DNA of 64,000 nt from Lacinutrix sp. MedPE-SW (GCF_001874145.1 NZ_MPCX01000012.1:1-64000), one strand, 5' to 3'; counted from the first letter of the stretch, positions 7,339-16,004 are shown. A program made the numbers and translations. Notes: generated by a model from the letters alone, not told the origin.

Positions 7339-8183
7339 TTTTGTATGTATTTAGAGCAAAGTTCACTAATTTCGGTAATAATTTTTTGCTTTCTTTTTTC
7401 TGAAACTCCTAGATGATCTAAGTAAAACTTATCTTTAATAAGTTGTCTGCACAACACAACATCTCTACTTAGCAAAAACTGTTTTTCTCTACTAGTTAAT
7501 AATGTAGAAACTGTGATTGGGTATAATGCTAAACGATCTATTTTATCTTTAAGCGCATTGTTTTCTGGATAATCCCAACTTAACAATTGCAAACCAATAC
7601 ATTTACCATAAGCAATAGCATCTTTAGTAAATTGCGTATTTGTAACTACCCAACCTTGATTTGGGCAATTGGGTTTTCCTTTATAATTTGCAATAATATC
7701 TTGGTATCTTGACTGTATATACAAAGGTATTTTTACATCACATTTGTTTTTTCTTTCACTATGAAATTTACATTCTGCTATTATATTTAAGTTATTTTTT
7801 TTAGCTATTACATCGACTTCATGTGTTACACATTTACCTTGTAAAATTATACCAACTTTAATATCGCTATATCCTGAGTATTCTAGAATAGATGCTATAA
7901 ACCTTTCAAAAGGAAAACCTGTTGGACCTAGCTCGTAAATGGCTTTTTTTAATTTATATTTTGAAGCATATATATTCTTGCTTTTTTTTAATAAAGCAAA
8001 TGCTCTATTGTAAATTTCTTTTGTTGAAATACCTTGGTATAATTCACCTTTAACACTATTTATTATTTGAGAAATTGTAGCATTATCTGCACCACTTTTA
8101 TGCAAAGAACTCTTTAATTTTTCAGTTGAAAATTTAACGTGTTCTCCCGAAGCTTTTATAATATCTATATTATTATTTTCCAT
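7335..8183 (-). CDS. ATP-cone / Mrr-like nuclease fusion
   Basis: A 282-residue protein. Residues 5-90 form an ATP-cone: IIKASGEHVKFSTEKLKSSL with a helical remainder. This nucleotide-sensing module is known from NrdR and ribonucleotide reductase. Residues 95-215 resemble Mrr-type PD-(D/E)xK endonucleases, with GPTGFPFERFIASILEYSGY, then EVDVIAKKNN and IAECKFH supplying Asp and ExK. The fusion suggests a nuclease gated by ATP or dATP level (inference). It lies 40 bases after a stress protein gene and overlaps the beta-CASP hydrolase gene, so the two nucleases are probably made together. Confidence 0.8.
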   Translation of the reverse strand: MENNNIDIIKASGEHVKFSTEKLKSSLHKSGADNATISQIINSVKGELYQGISTKEIYNRAFALLKKSKNIYASKYKLKKAIYELGPTGFPFERFIASILEYSGYSDIKVGIILQGKCVTHEVDVIAKKNNLNIIAECKFHSERKNKCDVKIPLYIQSRYQDIIANYKGKPNCPNQGWVVTNTQFTKDAIAYGKCIGLQLLSWDYPENNALKDKIDRLALYPITVSTLLTSREKQFLLSRDVVLCRQLIKDKFYLDHLGVSEKRKQKIITEISELCSKYIQK

Positions 8184-8223
8184 TGATAAATTATAAGGTT
8201 GTGTAACTTTATTTTTTGAACGC

Positions 8224-9081
8224 TTACATTTTTTCCATTTTTTCTTTAGATGGTAAAACTAAAAATGGTACTTGTGTATGGTATACCATTTTGTTTATTA
8301 CTGGCCTAAATAATAGGTTTTCTAACATGGTGTGTTTATTATGTATCATTACTAGAAAATCAATTTTATTTTTATGTTGAAATGCTTCAATTATTTGAAC
8401 TAAATCTTCGTCTTTTTCAATATGAAATTGATGCGTATTGTCTATAAAAAAGATATCTAAAAATACTTTTGCTCTTTTTTGCTTTTCTTCTAATGGACTA
8501 CTATAATGTGCATTTAAAAAATGTAATTTAGAGCTGTGTAAATTGCATATATCTCTAAGTAACTCTAAATAAATATTAGATTTTTCAAGTTTATAATCTG
8601 TAGGGAACAAAACTTCTTTAGGTCGCTTAAAGTTATAGCTTTCAGGCACTGCTAGTACTGGGCATTTTAATTTTTTAATAGCATGCATAGTATGTGTACC
8701 AATAAAAACTTCTTTTGCTCCAGTTGCGCCTTTTGTACCCATTACCACTAAATCTATAGCTTCATTTTTTATTAGGCTTTTCATTTCTGGAATTAGCATA
8801 TTATAAGCAGATACAGCAATAAATTTATGCTTTGTATTATTAAATTGTTTTTGTAGTTTTTGCTCTAATTCTTTTAAATTTAAGTTTACTGCATTTTGCT
8901 CTATCTCGAAAATATTAGCTGTAACATTAGTATCTATTACGCCATCAAAATTATGTGCAGCTGGTGTGAATGTATGTAACAAGTAAAACTCACAAGTAAC
9001 TTTTTGAAATAATTTTATAGCGTACGTTATAGCATTAAAAGCATTATCTGAAAAATCTGTTGGTAATAGTATACGTTTCAT
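8224..9081 (-). CDS. Universal stress protein, tandem domains
   Basis: A 285-residue protein with two Usp halves. The first starts ILLPTDFSDNAFNAITYAI and has the nucleotide motif GTKG, nine residues, GTH (about residues 118-132). The second half starts EVLFPTDYKLEKSNIYLEL and lacks the motif. It is the second gene in the unit that begins at 9931, with 4 bases between the two stress genes. Close spacing and a single upstream palindrome indicate co-transcription down to 5968. Confidence 0.9.
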   Translation of the reverse strand: MKRILLPTDFSDNAFNAITYAIKLFQKVTCEFYLLHTFTPAAHNFDGVIDTNVTANIFEIEQNAVNLNLKELEQKLQKQFNNTKHKFIAVSAYNMLIPEMKSLIKNEAIDLVVMGTKGATGAKEVFIGTHTMHAIKKLKCPVLAVPESYNFKRPKEVLFPTDYKLEKSNIYLELLRDICNLHSSKLHFLNAHYSSPLEEKQKRAKVFLDIFFIDNTHQFHIEKDEDLVQIIEAFQHKNKIDFLVMIHNKHTMLENLLFRPVINKMVYHTQVPFLVLPSKEKMEKM

Positions 9082-9085
9082 GTTG

Positions 9086-9931
9086 TTAGCGGTTTAAATT
9101 TTGAAAAACTAAAAATGGAATTTTAATAGTTAATCCTATTTTTTCTATTGTAGAATGATATAACAAGTTTTCTAAATACGAATGCCTTTGGTTTACCATA
9201 ACAAGTAAATCTATAGCTTGTTCGTTAATGGTTTTATTAATAGTTTCTGTTACATTATCATCATGAACTTGCAAGAAGTTTACTTTGTTACTTGTAAAAG
9301 ATTCTTGCAAAAATTGTTGATTATCTTCTTGCCTATGCGTTATTTTTTTAGACTTTGAAACATAAAGTACATCTATATTAGATACAAAACTTACCGCAAG
9401 ACTACTTAGTAATTTTAATTCTCTACGCTTATACGGTATTAAATAATCTGTAGGAAATAAAATATTTTCTGGGTGTAAATCATGAAATGTATTTGGCACA
9501 ACAAGAACAGGGCACTGTGAATATTTCATCACTTTTATAGCATTACTACCAAAGGTTAGAAATGGGTTATTTGTTTGCCCTTTTGTACCCATTACAATGA
9601 CATCTATATTGTGCTCGTTTACAAACTCATCTATGACATCTATTAAGCTACCAAATTGTGATTTGTAATTATATTTATGCCTTGGGTTTGGAGACAACTC
9701 AAGCATTTCTTCAATTTCATTTTTAAGTTTTTTATCTACGTTATGCTTAACTCTATTTTTATAGTCTTGAAAAACATCTCGAGGTTTATTTGTTGTATTC
9801 TCATAAACCTCATCTGCATACGTATGTAAAATTGTTATTTCACTTTTATCGTATTTAAAAAGTTCTAGAGCGTACTTTACAGCGTTTATTGCTGTAGCAG
9901 AAAAATCTGTTGGTATAAGAATCTTTTTCAT
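9086..9931 (-). CDS. Universal stress protein, tandem domains
   Basis: A 281-residue tandem Usp. An in-frame Met exists at 9958, but the -7 box TAGCTTTG occupies 9956-9963, so transcription should begin inside that extension. The MKKILIPTDFS start at 9931 is therefore preferred and matches its paralogues. The motif GTKG, nine residues, GSN marks nucleotide binding in the first half. It is the first gene of a four-gene unit: Usp, Usp, ATP-cone nuclease, beta-CASP hydrolase. Confidence 0.9.
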   Translation of the reverse strand: MKKILIPTDFSATAINAVKYALELFKYDKSEITILHTYADEVYENTTNKPRDVFQDYKNRVKHNVDKKLKNEIEEMLELSPNPRHKYNYKSQFGSLIDVIDEFVNEHNIDVIVMGTKGQTNNPFLTFGSNAIKVMKYSQCPVLVVPNTFHDLHPENILFPTDYLIPYKRRELKLLSSLAVSFVSNIDVLYVSKSKKITHRQEDNQQFLQESFTSNKVNFLQVHDDNVTETINKTINEQAIDLLVMVNQRHSYLENLLYHSTIEKIGLTIKIPFLVFQNLNR

Positions 9932-9955
9932 AGTATTAAAGTAATTGTTATACTT

Positions 9956-9998
9956 CAAAGCTATGACAGTTGCTAGTAAACTAAAATGACAATTATCA
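9956..9998 (-). promoter_or_regulatory. Crp/Fnr-type promoter, site 3
   Basis: Minus strand: palindrome TGATAATTGTCA (9987-9998), perfect -7 box TAGCTTTG (9956-9963), 33 bp centre to centre. It controls the operon 9931 to 5968 and decides the start of its first gene. Confidence 0.75.
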
Positions 9999-10013
9999 GT
10001 TAAAAAAAGTATT

Positions 10014-10850
10014 TTACTCGTGTAAAACTAAAAATGGTACTTGTGTATGGTAGCTCATTTTTACAACTGTTGGTTTAAATAATAAGGTTTCGAAAAAATT
10101 TAAATTTTTTGCAATAATTGCTACCATATCTATTTTCATAGAACTTATAAACGCTTGTAAACCTTGCTGAAAATCTATATGGTTTACTCTATGAAAACTA
10201 CTTGCGGTATTTTTGAAATAATCTTTTAAATAGCTTCTATTTTTTTCTTGAAATAGTGTTAAGGCAAGTTTAGGGTTTACAATTCTAATTACCTTGATGC
10301 TAGAGTTATGTAAAGCACTAATTTTAGATAGTGTATTTAAAACTTTATTTTTATAGATAAAATTATAGTCTGTTGGAAACGCTATATTTACAGGTATTGT
10401 AAACTTTGCCAAAGTTGGTATTATTAAAACTGGACATTTAATTTTGGTTATTATTTGTTGCGCATGTTGACCTACTATTTTATTTTTATTTGCTGATAAG
10501 CCTTGTGTACCACAAACAATTAAGTCTATATTATACTTAGTCACAAAATGCTTTATACCTTGAGTAAAATTAGACTCTAATGTTTCGGTTTTTATTTTTG
10601 AAGCCTCAACATTTGAAACTTTTAGCATTGCTTCCTTCTTTTTATTTAAAGCTACTTCTACTCTATGTGTTTCTAATATTTCGCCAGAAATATAATGACT
10701 TAGAGTTTCGAAAGCTGGAGGTAAAATTTCTGGATGCTCTATATGGACTAAAATAAAATTAACTTTATAATTTTTAAAATACTCTAGTGCGTAAACCGTC
10801 GCATTCCATGCGTTGTTTGAAAAGTCTGTTGGTATTAATACATTTTTCAT
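10014..10850 (-). CDS. Universal stress protein with altered nucleotide motif
   Basis: A 278-residue tandem Usp starting MKNVLIPTDFSNNAWNATVY. The usual GxxG, nine residues, G(S/T) pattern reads GTQG then GQH, so the phosphate-contacting Ser/Thr is replaced by Gln. This copy may not bind ATP as the others do. The second half begins NIAFPTDYNFIYKNKVL. The gene is alone between site 4 upstream and site 3 downstream, and is a separate transcript. Confidence 0.88.
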   Translation of the reverse strand: MKNVLIPTDFSNNAWNATVYALEYFKNYKVNFILVHIEHPEILPPAFETLSHYISGEILETHRVEVALNKKKEAMLKVSNVEASKIKTETLESNFTQGIKHFVTKYNIDLIVCGTQGLSANKNKIVGQHAQQIITKIKCPVLIIPTLAKFTIPVNIAFPTDYNFIYKNKVLNTLSKISALHNSSIKVIRIVNPKLALTLFQEKNRSYLKDYFKNTASSFHRVNHIDFQQGLQAFISSMKIDMVAIIAKNLNFFETLLFKPTVVKMSYHTQVPFLVLHE

Positions 10851-10889
10851 TTTAAATACTTATTGTTTCATATTTTAATATGACAAAAA

Positions 10890-10932
10890 CAAAAGTATTA
10901 AGTTGATGGTACTTAAATTATGACAAATATCA
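10890..10932 (-). promoter_or_regulatory. Crp/Fnr-type promoter, site 4
   Basis: Minus strand: palindrome TGATATTTGTCA (10921-10932), perfect -7 box TACTTTTG (10890-10897), 33 bp apart. It drives the stress protein at 10850. Confidence 0.75.
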
Positions 10933-10941
10933 GTTACTATA

Positions 10942-11997
10942 TTAATCTATAGCTTCTAAGGCTTCTAAATCTAAAATTTTTATGTTTCGACCTTCAATTT
11001 CTATAAGGTTATTTTTTTTAAATCCAGAAAGTGTTCTTATTAAACTCTCTGTTGCAATACCGGCAACGCTTGCTAAATCGTAACGCGAAATTTTTATAGC
11101 TTCGTCTGGTTTTTTATCAAGTATTTTTGCAAACTGAAGTATGGTTTGCGCTGTTTTTTTTCTTACAGAACTATAAGCCATTTGTAGTAATTGTTGTTTT
11201 ATGTTAGATATATTATCTGTTAAAACATTCATTAATTCTATAGACACATTTTGACTTTTACCTAAAACATCTTTTAAATTTTGTTTAGATATGCTTACTA
11301 AAACCACATTTTCTACTGCTGTTGCAGATTCTAAGTAAGGCATATTATCTACAAAAGATGTAAAACCTAAAAAATCGTCTGGTTTATGTAAAGCCGTTAT
11401 TAGCTCTTTTCCACTTTGGTCCATTTTATGGCTTTTTACAATACCTTTTAAAATTAAATATACATTGTTTGAGTGTGCGCCTTCTGTATATATACTTTCT
11501 CCTTTAGAAAATGCTTGCTCAACTCCATTATCATCGAAAAAGTTTTTTAACTCGTTAAGGCTTCTTAGATTGCCTTCTTCGTTATCTTCTTTTTTTTTTG
11601 AATTTTGAGCGATAGCTTGCGATAATATTTGTGATTTTGCCAACCTACTTTCTACGGCACTTAAAAGCTCTTCTTCCTCAAAAGGTTTTGTAAGATAATC
11701 GTCTGCACCTAAATCCATTCCTTTTCTAATTTCTTTATGTTCTGTTTTTGCAGATAGAAAAATAAAAGGAATATGCATGGTTTTTTCGTTTGATGACAAA
11801 GCCTCTAGTACACCATAGCCATCTACCTCTGGCATCATTATATCACAAATAATAAGATTAGGCTTGTGTTTTAAAGCTTGTTCTATACCTATTTTACCGT
11901 TTGAAGCTGTTACTATATTATAGTCGCTTAGTTCTAACAGTTCGGCTGTATTTTCTCTTAATGCTAAATCGTCTTCGATTAATAATATAGTGTACAT
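10942..11997 (-). CDS. Response regulator fused to Crp/Fnr DNA-binding module
   Basis: A 351-residue transcription factor. Residues 1-120 are a receiver domain with acidic pocket Asp9/Asp10, phospho-acceptor Asp52, Ser82 and Lys104. Residues about 150-250 form a cNMP-binding fold (ILKGIVKSHKMDQSGKELI). Residues about 280-350 are an HTH_Crp domain whose recognition helix TESLIRTL keeps the Glu and Arg spacing (ExxxR) that reads TGA half-sites in Fnr and Crp. It lies 11 bases after the kinase gene at 12009, in one operon. Its position among 14 TGAYN4RTCA sites makes it the leading candidate for their activator (inference). Confidence 0.9.
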   Translation of the reverse strand: MYTILLIEDDLALRENTAELLELSDYNIVTASNGKIGIEQALKHKPNLIICDIMMPEVDGYGVLEALSSNEKTMHIPFIFLSAKTEHKEIRKGMDLGADDYLTKPFEEEELLSAVESRLAKSQILSQAIAQNSKKKEDNEEGNLRSLNELKNFFDDNGVEQAFSKGESIYTEGAHSNNVYLILKGIVKSHKMDQSGKELITALHKPDDFLGFTSFVDNMPYLESATAVENVVLVSISKQNLKDVLGKSQNVSIELMNVLTDNISNIKQQLLQMAYSSVRKKTAQTILQFAKILDKKPDEAIKISRYDLASVAGIATESLIRTLSGFKKNNLIEIEGRNIKILDLEALEAID

Positions 11998-12008
11998 ATA
12001 ATTATATT

Positions 12009-13511
12009 TTATTCTTGTGGTATTATTACGGTAAATACGCTACCTTTTTCTTCGCTACTTATAAAGTTAATGGTACCTCCTAGGTTTTCTAAGTGGCTCT
12101 TTACAATATTTAAACCTATTCCTGTTCCTTGCGTTAGTAAAGCATTTTCTGCTCTAAAATACCTATTAAATAAAAACTTTTGCTCTTTTTTAGGTATACC
12201 TATACCTTGATCTTTTACGGTGATTTTTAATCCAGAATTATTAAATTCTGCGCTTACATCAATGGTTGTATATTCTGGAGAATATTTAATAGCATTGTTT
12301 ATTAGGTTTGTAAGTATTAGTTCTAATATTTTTTCATCAAAATTTAGCACAATATTTTCTATACCATCTGGATAACTAATATTTTGCCCTTCTTTTAATA
12401 GCATGTTTGCATCGTAAATAACTTCATTTATAACTTTGCTTAAAGAAAATTTAGAAAACTTATAATTTACTTTACCACTTTCTAAACGTTCAATTGATAA
12501 AAAATCGTTTATAATGTTATTTAGGTATTTTACCTTACTTTGAATTGTTTTTATGTGTTTATCTCTTTTTTCTTGCTGTTCTGTATTAGTGTATTTACCA
12601 ATTAATGTAGAAGAGGTTAAAATACCACTTAAAGGTGTTTTAAATTCGTGAGATACTAATGATAAAAATTTGGTTTTAAGCTCATTTAGTTCTTTTTCTT
12701 TATGTAAGGCTTCTTGTAGTCTTTGCGTTCTTTCTTCTACTGTTTTTTCTAATTTTGCTGTATAATTTACACGTTCTGTAATGTCTAAAATAATAGCTAC
12801 GAGTGTTTCACCTTCACTTGAAAAAGAGCGTTGTAAATGGACTTCTACAGGATAAGTAGTTCCGTTTTTTCTTTCGTGTACGGTAATAAAACTAATTTTT
12901 GCTTCTGTACCATTTAATAAGGGTTTAATACTCTCTCTAAATTGTTCTTCAGTATATTCTGGTTTAATATCTATAGGAGTCATTTTTTTTAATTCTTCTA
13001 AACTGTATCCTATATTATTTTGTGCACCAGTATTAACATTTAAAAAATTAAGATGCTTTGCATCGAAAATAAAAATCTCGTTTAAAGATTCGTGAAAAAT
13101 ATTTGCCCAATGTTTTAATTCTTCTTCGGCTTTTTTTCTAACTGTAATGTCTATAACCAATGCCATTACATAATTGTTGCCATAAATATTAAAAGGGTTT
13201 AAACCTGCTTCTACAGGAAATGTTGTACCATCTTTTCTTAGTCCATACAAGTCTCTACCATGGCCCATTTTTCGTTTATCGCTATGCTTTAAAAAAGAAT
13301 CGACATGGCTCGAGTGGTTATGATGGTATTTTTGCGGAATAAGGGTTTCTAAAGGTTTTCCAATTAATTCATCTTCATTATAACCAAATAAAACATTAGA
13401 TGCTTGATTTGTAGCAACTATAATTTGTTTGGTATTTACTACTACAATGCCTTCTGAAACTGCATTTGATAATAACTTTAAAACCTTATTGGTTTTTTCA
13501 AATATTTCCAT
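12009..13511 (-). CDS. Soluble PAS-PAS sensor histidine kinase
   Basis: A 500-residue kinase without membrane segments. PAS1 spans about 8-125 and PAS2 about 130-250. A coiled coil (YTAKLEKTVEERTQRLQEAL) leads to the DHp domain with His288 in SLVSHEFKTPL, then the ATPase domain with NNAIKYS, DQGIGIP and GTGIGLNIV. Met at 13511 is preferred over the in-frame Met at 13559, because the palindrome of site 5 lies over the upstream start. Cytoplasmic PAS domains suggest sensing of oxygen, redox or a small molecule; the ligand is not readable. It probably phosphorylates the regulator encoded next. Confidence 0.88.
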   Translation of the reverse strand: MEIFEKTNKVLKLLSNAVSEGIVVVNTKQIIVATNQASNVLFGYNEDELIGKPLETLIPQKYHHNHSSHVDSFLKHSDKRKMGHGRDLYGLRKDGTTFPVEAGLNPFNIYGNNYVMALVIDITVRKKAEEELKHWANIFHESLNEIFIFDAKHLNFLNVNTGAQNNIGYSLEELKKMTPIDIKPEYTEEQFRESIKPLLNGTEAKISFITVHERKNGTTYPVEVHLQRSFSSEGETLVAIILDITERVNYTAKLEKTVEERTQRLQEALHKEKELNELKTKFLSLVSHEFKTPLSGILTSSTLIGKYTNTEQQEKRDKHIKTIQSKVKYLNNIINDFLSIERLESGKVNYKFSKFSLSKVINEVIYDANMLLKEGQNISYPDGIENIVLNFDEKILELILTNLINNAIKYSPEYTTIDVSAEFNNSGLKITVKDQGIGIPKKEQKFLFNRYFRAENALLTQGTGIGLNIVKSHLENLGGTINFISSEEKGSVFTVIIPQE

Positions 13512-13514
13512 AAT

Positions 13515-13589
13515 CAAAGTTAGTGAAATTTGATTTTGTTTAAGACTGATATTTATCATTTTATAACTCTACTAATGCATTTAGTTTTA
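13515..13589. promoter_or_regulatory. Divergent Crp/Fnr-type promoter, site 5
   Basis: Palindrome TGATATTTATCA at 13547-13558. On the plus strand the -7 box TAGTTTTA (13582-13589) is 33 bp away and serves the gene at 13609. On the minus strand TAACTTTG (13515-13522) is 34 bp away and would place the start of transcription at or within a few bases of the kinase ATG. Confidence 0.6.
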
Positions 13590-13608
13590 CACTATAAAAA
13601 CTTATACA

Positions 13609-14025
13609 ATGACAAATACCGAAAAACCTGATATTATTTTTTATCAAAGCCTAGGTGAATTGTTTTATGCAGTTGCCGCGGCAGATAGAACTGTTAAGCC
13701 AGAAGAATATGATGCGCTATTAAAAATGGTTATGGACGAATGGAAAGTTTATGAAGATGTAAAGGATTACTATGATGAATCTGTAGGCTACCAAATGGAA
13801 TTTGTATTTAATTGGTTTGATTACGAACATATGGATGCATACGATTGTTTTAAAAACTTTAGTGCGTATGCAAAATCTCATGCCAACTTATTTACAACAG
13901 AAAAAAAACAACTTATACTAAAAACGGCTTATAAAATAGCCAATGCGTTTTCCGGAAAAAACAAAAGCGAACTTATTATACTAAAAAAACTAGAGCTGTT
14001 ATTTAAAAACATTACTCAAGTATGA
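13609..14025 (+). CDS. TerB-like helical protein
   Basis: A 138-residue soluble, all-helical protein. The start ELFYAVAAADRTVKPEEYDALLKMV resembles the acidic metal-binding helix pair of TerB-like domains. It is short and has no other domain. Known TerB-fold proteins act in membrane stress or as helper modules; a specific role here is not shown. It is divergent from the kinase-regulator operon and shares site 5 with it. Its TGA stop codon is the first half-site of site 6. Confidence 0.7.
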   Translation: MTNTEKPDIIFYQSLGELFYAVAAADRTVKPEEYDALLKMVMDEWKVYEDVKDYYDESVGYQMEFVFNWFDYEHMDAYDCFKNFSAYAKSHANLFTTEKKQLILKTAYKIANAFSGKNKSELIILKKLELLFKNITQV

Positions 14026-14065
14026 CAAATGTCATTTTATATTTTTTAGTTCCAAAATAATTTTG
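14023..14065 (+). promoter_or_regulatory. Crp/Fnr-type promoter, site 6
   Basis: Palindrome TGACAAATGTCA (14023-14034), whose first three bases are the stop codon of the preceding gene. A perfect -7 box TAATTTTG (14058-14065) lies 33 bp away. It drives the gene at 14089. Confidence 0.75.
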
Positions 14066-14088
14066 CCCATAACAAAACCACAAGTATT

Positions 14089-14373
14089 ATGACTTTATAT
14101 CAAAAAATGAATACCGAATTTACAAAAGATTTTTTAGGCTACTCTGTATTAGCAATTATAGCATCAACCTGTGTAGGATCTGTAGCAGTAATGCTTTCAC
14201 TATCTCATGGCAACGGCTTTTTTCAAATGTTTTTAGTGTTTTTAACTGTTATAGTTTGTAGTGCACATAATGCAGCAATATTATCTGTACAAAAACCTAA
14301 ATTAGTGTTAGATTTATTAATACTAAGTTTAGTTTTAAATGTATTAATTATAATAGGAAACTTATTAGTTTAA
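14089..14373 (+). CDS. Small membrane protein
   Basis: A 94-residue protein with about three hydrophobic helices (residues 18-38, 43-65 and 73-93). A second Met at residue 7 is an alternative start. I do not recognise the family. It is a single-gene unit between promoter site 6 and a strong terminator at 14395-14430, so it belongs to the regulon as a separate transcript. Confidence 0.7.
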   Translation: MTLYQKMNTEFTKDFLGYSVLAIIASTCVGSVAVMLSLSHGNGFFQMFLVFLTVIVCSAHNAAILSVQKPKLVLDLLILSLVLNVLIIIGNLLV

Positions 14374-14394
14374 TAACTAAAAAAACAGCTTTTA

Positions 14395-14430
14395 AAGAGA
14401 CATTTATTATTTAAATGTCTCTTTTTTTTT
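14395..14430 (+). terminator. Rho-independent terminator
   Basis: Stem AAGAGACATTTA / TAAATGTCTCTT (14395-14406 and 14412-14423) followed by a T run, directly after the 94-residue membrane protein. Confidence 0.85.
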
Positions 14431-14432
14431 AA

Positions 14433-14475
14433 TGACTTTTATCATTTTTTCAACTTTAACTTTACTCTATTTTTA
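14433..14475 (+). promoter_or_regulatory. Crp/Fnr-type promoter, site 7
   Basis: Palindrome TGACTTTTATCA (14433-14444) and -7 box TATTTTTA (14468-14475), 33 bp apart. It drives the gene run 14500 to 17661. Confidence 0.65.
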
Positions 14476-14499
14476 CCTAACACTAATAGCAAAAAAACC

Positions 14500-15381
14500 A
14501 TGAAATACTATTTAACTTTAATTATAATACTTTTCTTTTTAAGCTGTAAAAATGAGAAGCGTGAAAATACAATACAAACAAATCAAGACCCTCAAGAACA
14601 GCCTATAGATACCTTAGAAAAAAGTATAGATACATTTAAAAACGCTAAAGATTTAGAAGAAAACAAAGCGATTTCTATAGAAATAAAACAGAAAAATTTA
14701 ATAGATAAAAAAGATGAAAAACTTGAATTAAAAGATTTAATAATTGAAAAGAGATTTATAAAACAAAAAGAAGATTATACTATACACTTTATATATCCAC
14801 AACTTAACGAGAGTATTAATAGAAAATTTGAAAACTTTAATAACTATATAAACAAATATTATGTAAACATTGCTGGTACCGAAGCAGAAATACTAAAAAA
14901 CAAAGCGCTTTGCGATAGTATAGCACTAATAGAATTTAAGGAATCAAGATTTATAGATTATAAAATATATAATGTTAATGATAATTTTATAAGTGTTGTG
15001 TTTTACAAAGAGAACTATTACTCTGGAACATTACATCCAAGCTATAGTTTTAACTGTATGAACTTCGATTTAAATAGAGGTGTTTTTATGACTTATGAAG
15101 ACTTCTTTTTACAAGGGTCTGAAGAAGAACTTACAAGTTTAATAAATGAAGAAATTAACTTAAAAATAAACAAAGGCGAACTGTATTACGATTGTTGGGA
15201 AATATCTCAAGACGATTTTTTTAATAATAAAAATAACCTTGTAATAAATGAAACCTACATTGAGTATTATTTTGATGATTGTATTATGTGTCCATCTTAC
15301 ACTGGTAGTTACTCTGTAAAAATACCGTTAACCAAATTATTATCTGTAATAAAAAAACACCATACAAACCCTTTAATATGA
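14500..15381 (+). CDS. DUF3298-type lipoprotein
   Basis: A 293-residue lipoprotein with signal MKYYLTLIIILFFLSC. Residues about 25-85 are a Lys/Glu/Asp-rich linker. The C-terminal part matches the DUF3298/RsiV-like layout (YSGTLHPSYSFNCMNFDLNRG, MTYEDFF, SLINEEI, YYFDD). Such domains occur in anti-sigma factors and periplasmic lysozyme-binding proteins, but no binding role is shown here. It opens a five-gene run and overlaps the next ORF by 4 bases. Confidence 0.75.
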   Translation: MKYYLTLIIILFFLSCKNEKRENTIQTNQDPQEQPIDTLEKSIDTFKNAKDLEENKAISIEIKQKNLIDKKDEKLELKDLIIEKRFIKQKEDYTIHFIYPQLNESINRKFENFNNYINKYYVNIAGTEAEILKNKALCDSIALIEFKESRFIDYKIYNVNDNFISVVFYKENYYSGTLHPSYSFNCMNFDLNRGVFMTYEDFFLQGSEEELTSLINEEINLKINKGELYYDCWEISQDDFFNNKNNLVINETYIEYYFDDCIMCPSYTGSYSVKIPLTKLLSVIKKHHTNPLI

Positions 15382-15962
15382 GACTATTTGGTACAATTTA
15401 CGCATTAATATATTTTTTATTTTTAGTAGTAATGTATGTACTGCCTTTTTTTTCTTTTAGTGAATATTCTTTAATAGAAAACACTGTAACAGAACTAGGT
15501 AGCCAAAACGTACCTGGAAATTGGATTGCAAATAGTAGTATTATATTATTAGGTGTAGCAACTTTTTTTCTTGGCTTAATAACATTAAAAACAAACGTAA
15601 TTCAAAATATAGCACTATTCTTTTTTAGCTTTTCGTTTATATTAACCGGTGTATTTGAAATGGCTGGACCTTACTACAACCAACAAAATTACAACTACAT
15701 TCAAGATGGTTTTCATTCTTTATTTTCGACTATTACAGGTTTTGCTTTTTGCTTTTTTTGTGCTTTATTATTAATGGTTTTAAAAACAAAAAAAGATAAA
15801 ATACAAACCTTAACAATGTTAGGTTTTGCAATTTCTGCAACCTTCCTTATTATAACTTTTCCAGAATATAAAGGTATTATACAACGCATACTATTTACAG
15901 CTGCATTTAGTTGGTTATTTTTTGCATTAGTAAGTTTTAAAAGAAAAGAAGACCATATTTAA
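15378..15962 (+). CDS. DUF998 membrane protein
   Basis: A 194-residue integral membrane protein with about six helices. The pattern ENTVTELGSQNVPGNWIANSS after helix 1 is typical of DUF998. The function is unknown. The ATGA overlap with the preceding lipoprotein gene suggests coupled translation. The next gene, thioredoxin, starts 42 bases later without an obvious promoter or terminator between. Confidence 0.8.
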   Translation: MRLFGTIYALIYFLFLVVMYVLPFFSFSEYSLIENTVTELGSQNVPGNWIANSSIILLGVATFFLGLITLKTNVIQNIALFFFSFSFILTGVFEMAGPYYNQQNYNYIQDGFHSLFSTITGFAFCFFCALLLMVLKTKKDKIQTLTMLGFAISATFLIITFPEYKGIIQRILFTAAFSWLFFALVSFKRKEDHI

Positions 15963-16004
15963 TGCTTATATTAAGTATATTAAAACACATTTAAATTTAG
16001 TATT

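Noticed and set aside
9932-9958. Longer N-terminus for the stress protein at 9931
   Set aside because: The extension overlaps the -7 box of site 3, and paralogues start at the MKK position.
12009-13511. PAS1 of the kinase as a FixL-type haem oxygen sensor
   Set aside because: The segment around GRDLYGLRKDGTTFP looks like FixL, but in an ungapped comparison from memory a Phe stands where the haem-binding His should be. Haem sensing cannot be claimed.
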